From contig JAUIJA010000001.1 in NCBI GenBank assembly GCA_030431055.1, forward strand, positions 682,001 to 746,000: a stretch of 64,000 bases of DNA, given 5' to 3'. This document shows, piece after piece, positions 59,142 to 64,000 of this stretch; the first letter of the stretch is position 1; the number at the start of each line of letters is the position of its first letter. The notes under the pieces are model-generated. The model was not told the origin of the DNA. It was given only the letters and a program-made list of their open reading frames with translations, and searched no databases. The stretch is from Bacteroidia bacterium. GTDB lineage: Bacteria > Bacteroidota > Bacteroidia > Flavobacteriales > Flavobacteriaceae. The translations under genes were made by a program, and so were the position numbers.

Positions 59142-61985
59142 TTAATGCGCTTCTAACCAATTATTACCTTCTCCCATATCAACCACAAGCGGAACATCTA
59201 ATTTAAATGCGTTTTCCATTTCGTGTTGAATCATTGGTTTTATTTTTTCTAATTCAGAATTATGAACATCAAAAACCAATTCATCATGTACTTGTAACAG
59301 CATTTTTGATTTCCAATTTTCGGTTTTTAATCGTTTGTGAATGTTAATCATCGCGATTTTAATAATATCAGCAGCGCTTCCTTGAATTGGAGCATTTACT
59401 GCATTTCTTTCAGCTGCGCCACGAACCACTGCATTAGCTGAGTTGATGTCTTTTAAATAACGTCTTCTGCCTGAAACCGTTTCTACATAACCATTTTCTC
59501 TAGCAAAATCGATTTGATCTTGGATAAAGTTTTTCAGTTTTGGATAGGTTTTATAATACGTTTCGATTAATTCTGCACTTTCACTTCGTGTTAAATCGGT
59601 TTGATTGCTCAATCCAAATGCAGAAACACCATAAATTATACCAAAGTTTACCGTTTTAGCATTACTACGTTGTTCTCTAGTTACTTCTTCTAGTGGAACA
59701 TTGAAAACTTTTGCAGCTGTACTCTGATGAATGTCTTCGTGGTTTTGGAAGGCTTTTATCATGTTTTCTTCACCTGATAAAGCGGCAATAACACGTAATT
59801 CAATCTGAGAATAATCGGCAGCTAATAACGTATAATTTTCATCACGAGCAATAAAAGCTTTTCTAATTTGACGACCACGTTCTGTACGAATAGGAATGTT
59901 TTGTAAATTCGGATTATTAGAACTTAATCGGCCTGTTGCGGCAACGGTTTGCATATAATCCGTATGAACGCGATTGGTTTTTGCATTTACCTGATTTGGC
60001 AATGCGTCAATATAGGTGTTTTGTAATTTTATTAATTGGCGCCATTCTAAAATATTGCGAGCAATTTCATAATCTTTGGCTAAATAACTTAAAATTTCTT
60101 CGCCTGTTTTATATTGACCAGTTTTGGTTTTTTTAGGTTTTGGTCCGCCAATTTTTAACTTATCAAATAAAATATCACCTAATTGTTTTGGCGAAGCTAA
60201 ATTGAAAGTTTCTCCGGCTTCTTCAAAGATTTTTTGTTCAAATTGCGCGATTTCTTTACTAATGTCAACCGACATGTTTTTTAAGAAGTCAACATCTAAT
60301 CGAATACCTTCTTTTTCCATTGCTGCTAAAACTTCAACTAATGGAATTTCAATTTCATCAAATAATTTTTTTGTTCCAACTTTTTCTAAAATAGGCTGAA
60401 AGTTTTGTTTTAACTGCCAAGTAATATCTGCATCTTCAACTGCATATTCTTTTACAGCTTCAACTTCAACTTGACGCATCGAAAGTTGGTTTTTTCCTTT
60501 TTTGCCAATTAAAGTTTCAATTGATTTTGGTGCATATTTTAAATAGGTTTCACTCAAAACATCCATGTTGTGACGCATATCTGGATTTATTAAATAATGC
60601 GCAATCATCGTGTCGAATAAATTACCTTTTACCTCAATTCCGTAATTAGCCAAAACTTTAATATCATATTTTAAATTTTGACCAATTTTTTCAATATTTT
60701 CATTTGAAAAGAAAGGAATAAATTTATCGGCTAATTGTTTTGCGTCGTCTTGATTTTCTGGAAATGGAACATAAAACCCTTTTCCTTTTTCCCAAGAAAA
60801 AGCGATTCCTACTAATTCTGCATTTAATGGATTAATATCGGTTGTTTCTGTATCGAAACAAACTGATGTTTGCTTTTCTAGATTTTGTAAAAATAATTTT
60901 AAACCCAAGTCGCCTTGCACTAATTGGTAAAAATGATCAGTATTTTCTAAAGTTGCGTAAAGAGATTCAGATTCACTTGGTTCTTCATCGCTAAATCCGA
61001 ATAAATCCATTTGATTTTCTGCGGATTTAGCTGTTGGCTTTTGACTTTTGACTTTTGACTGATTTGGCGAAGCTAAATCATCTATTTCATCGTATTCTTT
61101 TCCAGAACCAAATAATTTATCGAATTGTGTTTTTATTTGACGAAATTCTAATTCTTGAAAAATTGCATTAGTTTTAGCGACATCTGGTTTTGATAATTCA
61201 AAGTCTTTTTCATCAAACTGAACTGGGCAATCGAGTAAAATAGTAGCTAGTTTTTTTGAAAGAATTCCAAGTTCTTTATTCGCCTCTATTTTTTCTTTCA
61301 TTTTGCCCTTTAGTTCATGTGTATTTGCTAAAAGATTTTCCATTGAGCCATATAGAGCCAAGAATTTTTTAGCAGTCTTTTCACCAACGCCAGGCAAACC
61401 TGGAATATTGTCAACAGAATCGCCCATCATTCCTAAAAAGTCGATAACTTGTTCAGGACGTTCGACTTCAAATTTTTCTTGTACTTCTGGAATTCCCCAA
61501 ATTTCGACTCCATTTCCCATTCGAGCTGGACGATACATAAAGATATTTTCAGAAACTAATTGTGCAAAATCTTTATCAGGAGTTACCATGTAAACTTGAA
61601 ATCCTTCTTTTTCGGCTTGTTTAGCAAGCGTTCCTATTAAATCATCAGCTTCATAACCAGCTTTTTCCATAATAGGAATGTGCATGGCTTTCAATAATTC
61701 TTGAATATATGGAACGGCAATTTTAATAGCCTCCGGAGTTTCGTCACGATTCGCTTTATATTCTTCAAACATTTCCAAACGATAATCACTCCCACCTTTA
61801 TCAAAAGCGACAGCTAAATGATCTGGTTTTTCACGCTTAATAACATCTAGAAGAGAGTTGGTAAATCCCATAATTGCAGAAGTATCCATTCCTTTAGAAT
61901 TTATTCTTGGGTTTTTTATAAAAGCGTAATATCCTCTAAAAATTAGTGCGTAGGCGTCGAGTAGAAATAATCGTTTTTGTGACAT
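59142..61985 (-). CDS. polA: DNA polymerase I
   Basis: 947 residues with three domains: 5'-3' exonuclease (LFLLDAYALIFRGYYAF, TPDKDFAQLV, FLGMMGDSVDNIPGLPGVGE; residues 1-~290), 3'-5' exonuclease with its acidic residues kept (VCFDTETTDINPL, GQNLKYDIKVL, YAVEDADITWQL), and polymerase (LLAADYSQIELRVIAALSGE, NFGIIYGVSAFGLSNQ, LQVHDELVFDV). It does repair and Okazaki-fragment processing. The linker after the first domain contains QSKVKSQK encoded by a TTTTGACT-type repeat. Confidence 0.96.
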   Translation of the reverse strand: MSQKRLFLLDAYALIFRGYYAFIKNPRINSKGMDTSAIMGFTNSLLDVIKREKPDHLAVAFDKGGSDYRLEMFEEYKANRDETPEAIKIAVPYIQELLKAMHIPIMEKAGYEADDLIGTLAKQAEKEGFQVYMVTPDKDFAQLVSENIFMYRPARMGNGVEIWGIPEVQEKFEVERPEQVIDFLGMMGDSVDNIPGLPGVGEKTAKKFLALYGSMENLLANTHELKGKMKEKIEANKELGILSKKLATILLDCPVQFDEKDFELSKPDVAKTNAIFQELEFRQIKTQFDKLFGSGKEYDEIDDLASPNQSKVKSQKPTAKSAENQMDLFGFSDEEPSESESLYATLENTDHFYQLVQGDLGLKLFLQNLEKQTSVCFDTETTDINPLNAELVGIAFSWEKGKGFYVPFPENQDDAKQLADKFIPFFSNENIEKIGQNLKYDIKVLANYGIEVKGNLFDTMIAHYLINPDMRHNMDVLSETYLKYAPKSIETLIGKKGKNQLSMRQVEVEAVKEYAVEDADITWQLKQNFQPILEKVGTKKLFDEIEIPLVEVLAAMEKEGIRLDVDFLKNMSVDISKEIAQFEQKIFEEAGETFNLASPKQLGDILFDKLKIGGPKPKKTKTGQYKTGEEILSYLAKDYEIARNILEWRQLIKLQNTYIDALPNQVNAKTNRVHTDYMQTVAATGRLSSNNPNLQNIPIRTERGRQIRKAFIARDENYTLLAADYSQIELRVIAALSGEENMIKAFQNHEDIHQSTAAKVFNVPLEEVTREQRSNAKTVNFGIIYGVSAFGLSNQTDLTRSESAELIETYYKTYPKLKNFIQDQIDFARENGYVETVSGRRRYLKDINSANAVVRGAAERNAVNAPIQGSAADIIKIAMINIHKRLKTENWKSKMLLQVHDELVFDVHNSELEKIKPMIQHEMENAFKLDVPLVVDMGEGNNWLEAH
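61037..61060 (-). repeat. TTTTGACT-type short tandem repeat, copy 2 (in polA)
   Basis: 22/24 match to 847-870. On the coding strand it encodes SKVKSQK in the hinge between the 5'-3' exonuclease and the proofreading domain, where extra residues are tolerated. Confidence 0.8.
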
Positions 61986-62101
61986 TGAATTCTGTTTTAA
62001 AAACGTAAAAATACAATTCTTTAGCGAATGTTGAGGTGTTAAAATATTATAAATAAATAGGGAATCAGTAAAGATGTTGTTTACTTTGCATAAAAAAAGT
62101 A

Positions 62102-63334
62102 ATGCTTCGCTGGATTATCCCAATATTAATTTTTTCTCTTATTGAATATTATTCATTTCAAACTGTGAGAACAGTAACTAAATCGAAATGGATTTTATAT
62201 GCATACGTTTTAACATCTGTTGCTTTTATTGCGTATTTAATTTATTATATAGTTACGCACAGTAGAAACGATGCGCAATCGCATTTGTTTCAGTTGACGA
62301 TAGGTTTTTTCTTATTGATTTATTTGCCAAAAATAATCCTTACTTTAGTGTTGTTGTCTGAAGATGTTTTTCGATTTTTTGCAGGTTTGTTTGGCTATAT
62401 TTCAAACAGCAATGCTTCAGACACATTTTTACCACAAAGAAGAAAGTTTATCAGTCAAGTTGCACTTGGTATAGCAGCAATTCCTTTTGCTTCCTTAATT
62501 TACGGAATGACGAAAGGAAAATATAATTTTAAAGTAATTAAAAAAACGTTGTTTTTTCCTGATTTACCTGATTCTTTTGATGGAACGACAATTACTCATA
62601 TTTCAGATATTCATAGTGGAAGTTTTGATGATAAGGAAAAGATTGAGTATGCGATTAATTTAATTAATGAGCAGCAATCTGATTTGGTTTTGTTTACCGG
62701 CGATATTGTGAACACAAAAGCGACTGAAATGCATCCATGGGTTGATACTTTCAAGCGAATTCATAATCCAACTTTTGGTAAATATTCGGTTTTAGGAAAT
62801 CACGATTATGGAGAATATTTTCGTTGGGATTCTAAAGAAGAAAAAGATCAAAATTTCAACGATATAAAAGATTTGCATAACCAAATTAATTTCAAATTAT
62901 TACTTAATGAAAATGTTGAAATTAAAAAAGGGAATGATTCAATTAGGTTAGTTGGTGTGGAAAATTGGGGCGCAAAATTTAAAAAAGCGGGTGATTTAAA
63001 ATTAGCTTCTCAAGGTGTTAAAAAAGAAGATTTCAAAATTTTAATGAGTCATGATCCAAGTCATTGGGATGCAGAAGTTCAACACGATGAAAATCATTAT
63101 CATTTAACACTTTCTGGTCATACACACGGTTTTCAATTTGGAATTGAAATTCCTGGTTGGATAAAATGGAGTCCAGTTCAGTACGTTTATAAACAATGGG
63201 CTGGTTTGTATGAAAACTTAGGAAGATATATTTATGTAAATCGTGGTTTTGGATTTCATGCTTATCCTGGTAGAGTTGGAATTATGCCGGAAATAACGGT
63301 TTTAGAACTAAAAAAAGGTGAAAAATTAGCATAA
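62102..63334 (+). CDS. Membrane-anchored metallophosphoesterase
   Basis: 410 residues. Four N-terminal spans (~residues 1-150) lead into a calcineurin-like domain with complete metal motifs: ITHISDIHSGSFDD, LVLFTGDIVNTKA, SVLGNHDYGEYF, ILMSHDPSHWD and TLSGHTHGFQFG. A twin-residue segment RRKFISQVALGIAAIPFASL precedes the last span. Resembles YkuE/YaeI-type phosphodiesterases acting on lipid or cell-envelope substrates; exact substrate unknown. Confidence 0.88.
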   Translation: MLRWIIPILIFSLIEYYSFQTVRTVTKSKWILYAYVLTSVAFIAYLIYYIVTHSRNDAQSHLFQLTIGFFLLIYLPKIILTLVLLSEDVFRFFAGLFGYISNSNASDTFLPQRRKFISQVALGIAAIPFASLIYGMTKGKYNFKVIKKTLFFPDLPDSFDGTTITHISDIHSGSFDDKEKIEYAINLINEQQSDLVLFTGDIVNTKATEMHPWVDTFKRIHNPTFGKYSVLGNHDYGEYFRWDSKEEKDQNFNDIKDLHNQINFKLLLNENVEIKKGNDSIRLVGVENWGAKFKKAGDLKLASQGVKKEDFKILMSHDPSHWDAEVQHDENHYHLTLSGHTHGFQFGIEIPGWIKWSPVQYVYKQWAGLYENLGRYIYVNRGFGFHAYPGRVGIMPEITVLELKKGEKLA

Positions 63335-63388
63335 TTCAGTAAAAATGCTAAATTTGTATAACACAATTCCGGATAAAATTTGCAATTT

Positions 63389-63685
63389 ATGTCAAAGTTT
63401 GGAGAATTAATAAACGCACAAGTTCCTGTTTTAATTGATTTTTTTACTGAATGGGATTCGCCTTCTGTGTCTATGAACGAAGTAATTCGTGATGTAGCAT
63501 CGCAATTAGGTGACAAAGCGCGCGTAATTAAAATTGATGTAGATAAAAACAAAGAACTTGCTGAAGCACTTCGAGTAAAAGGTTTGCCTACAATTATGAT
63601 TTATAAAGAAGGTCAAATGGTGTGGCGCCAAAGTGGAGAAGTAGATGCGAATACTTTGATAACACTGGTTGAAAGTCAATCTTAA
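63389..63685 (+). CDS. Thioredoxin-like protein lacking active-site cysteines
   Basis: 98 residues from the ATG at 63389 (SKFGELINAQVPVLIDFF); a TTG three codons upstream is less likely. The fold matches thioredoxin (KARVIKIDVDKNKELAEALR, VKGLPTIMIYKEGQMVWRQS, with the cis-Pro), but the WCGPC site reads WDSPS, so both cysteines are gone and no redox activity is possible. It may be a structural or chaperone-like relative. Follows the metallophosphoesterase gene after 54 bases. Confidence 0.88.
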   Translation: MSKFGELINAQVPVLIDFFTEWDSPSVSMNEVIRDVASQLGDKARVIKIDVDKNKELAEALRVKGLPTIMIYKEGQMVWRQSGEVDANTLITLVESQS

Positions 63686-64000
63686 GAAATTACATCAAAT
63701 TCAAACCCTTTTTCTTTTAATTGTTGTATTGCTTTTGGTAGAGCATAACGTAAATTCTGTTTTGCTTTTAAGCTATCGTGAAAAACAATAATACTTCCAC
63801 TTTCGGTGTTTTCAATAACATTGTTTAAGCATTTTTGTGGACTTATTTTAGTATCGAAATCATAGCTTAAAACATCCCACATTATGATCTTGTAGTTTTT
63901 GTTCAAAATTTCTTTAGCTTGAAAAGGTGAAATCTTCCCATAAGGCGGACGGAATAGTTTTATGTTTTGAGTGTTTGTTTTTTGTATTTCCAATTCACAT
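63682..64000 (-). CDS. Polysaccharide deacetylase (NodB-like), 5'-truncated by window edge
   Basis: About 105 C-terminal residues; the frame is open to the window end, so the start lies beyond 64000 and the TTG at 63993 is internal. The NodB-homology motif is visible as LFRPPYGKISPFQAKEIL, with WDVLSYDFD and IIVFHDSL for metal and catalytic positions near the end. Members remove acetyl groups from peptidoglycan or other polymers. Overlaps the end of the convergent thioredoxin-like gene by four bases. Confidence 0.88.
   Translation of the reverse strand, partial: CELEIQKTNTQNIKLFRPPYGKISPFQAKEILNKNYKIIMWDVLSYDFDTKISPQKCLNNVIENTESGSIIVFHDSLKAKQNLRYALPKAIQQLKEKGFEFDVIS

Noticed and set aside
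1..64000. CRISPR array, prophage, IS transposase or secretion-system island
   Set aside because: No regularly spaced repeats, no integrase or transposase motif and no phage structural genes were seen; the only mobile-looking items are the short repeats and small insertions listed.

Overview
The window is chromosomal DNA from a member of the Flavobacteriaceae, most probably a Flavobacterium-like species. Evidence: it is AT-rich; promoters match the Bacteroidota form (TTG, about 19-20 bases, then TAnnTTTG) and Shine-Dalgarno sequences are absent. The gene set fits too: type IX secretion cargo with a C-terminal sorting domain, SusC-like TonB-dependent receptors, an HmuY-type lipoprotein, a DnaE with a fused exonuclease, DUF6607, DUF3127, DUF4301, DUF6252 and a bacterial GGGP synthase. 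No phage, transposase, CRISPR array or plasmid backbone is visible, so most of the window is core genome with small accessory insertions.

Layout. 1-3825 (+): end of a LysE-type exporter, an alkyltransferase-like protein, the iron-sulfur pair Mrp/NifU-like, then an FNR-type reductase and its [2Fe-2S] ferredoxin. 3853-11796: a divergent haem/iron uptake locus. A TonB receptor and HmuY-like lipoprotein face leftward genes for DUF6607, an ankyrin protein, DUF2271 and a PepSY-flavodoxin-reductase fusion. 11880-16845 (-): metallophosphoesterase, DUF3050, glutaryl-CoA-dehydrogenase-like enzyme, TrmN6, RimM and S16. 17018-24242 (+): a DUF6252-like lipoprotein, DnaE, thioredoxin, a DUF58 protein and tRNA-Asp. 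24500-26635 (+): a cold-shock operon (DEAD helicase and two cold-shock-domain proteins) behind a leader of about 320 bases. 26813-31758 (-): a frameshifted sensor kinase, LytTR regulator, large type IX cargo protein and a probable 30-residue membrane peptide.

31834-34219 holds tag and aat, with a small accessory insertion between them: two short secreted-protein genes separated by imperfect inverted repeats in a gene-cassette-like arrangement. 34310-37765 carries DUF3127, a flavin reductase, a histidine kinase, HIT and GreA. 37912-44688 has a Rieske-like lipoprotein with lost ligands, a TPP-riboswitch-controlled TonB receptor, ArfB, DUF4301, a PnuC-family transporter, GGGP synthase and a phosphopantetheinyl transferase. 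44813-50935 has AhcY, UmuC/UmuD, DUF456, a TonB-like lipoprotein, a GT2 glycosyltransferase and a flippase-like protein. 50956-54286 (+) has RuvC, an S23-type four-helix-bundle gene inside long inverted repeats, HemW, a cyclase and MmcQ/YjbR. 54303-61985 (-) has a decayed DUF4407 gene, the tsf/rpsB/rpsI/rplM cluster, a serine hydrolase and PolA. 62102-64000 has a membrane metallophosphoesterase, a cysteine-less thioredoxin-like protein and the end of a polysaccharide deacetylase.

The most unusual signals are short repeats. A 25-base palindromic repeat occurs identically inside two unrelated genes (GT2 and hemW), adding the same eight residues to both, with a diverged intergenic third copy. 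A TTTTGACT repeat lies inside polA and also supplies the -33 element of the mrp promoter. A seven-base minisatellite is translated in the flippase gene. The S23-type gene sits inside a 27-base inverted repeat, and the tag-aat insertion looks cassette-like. All assignments come from reading the sequence and remembered family features; no database search was run.
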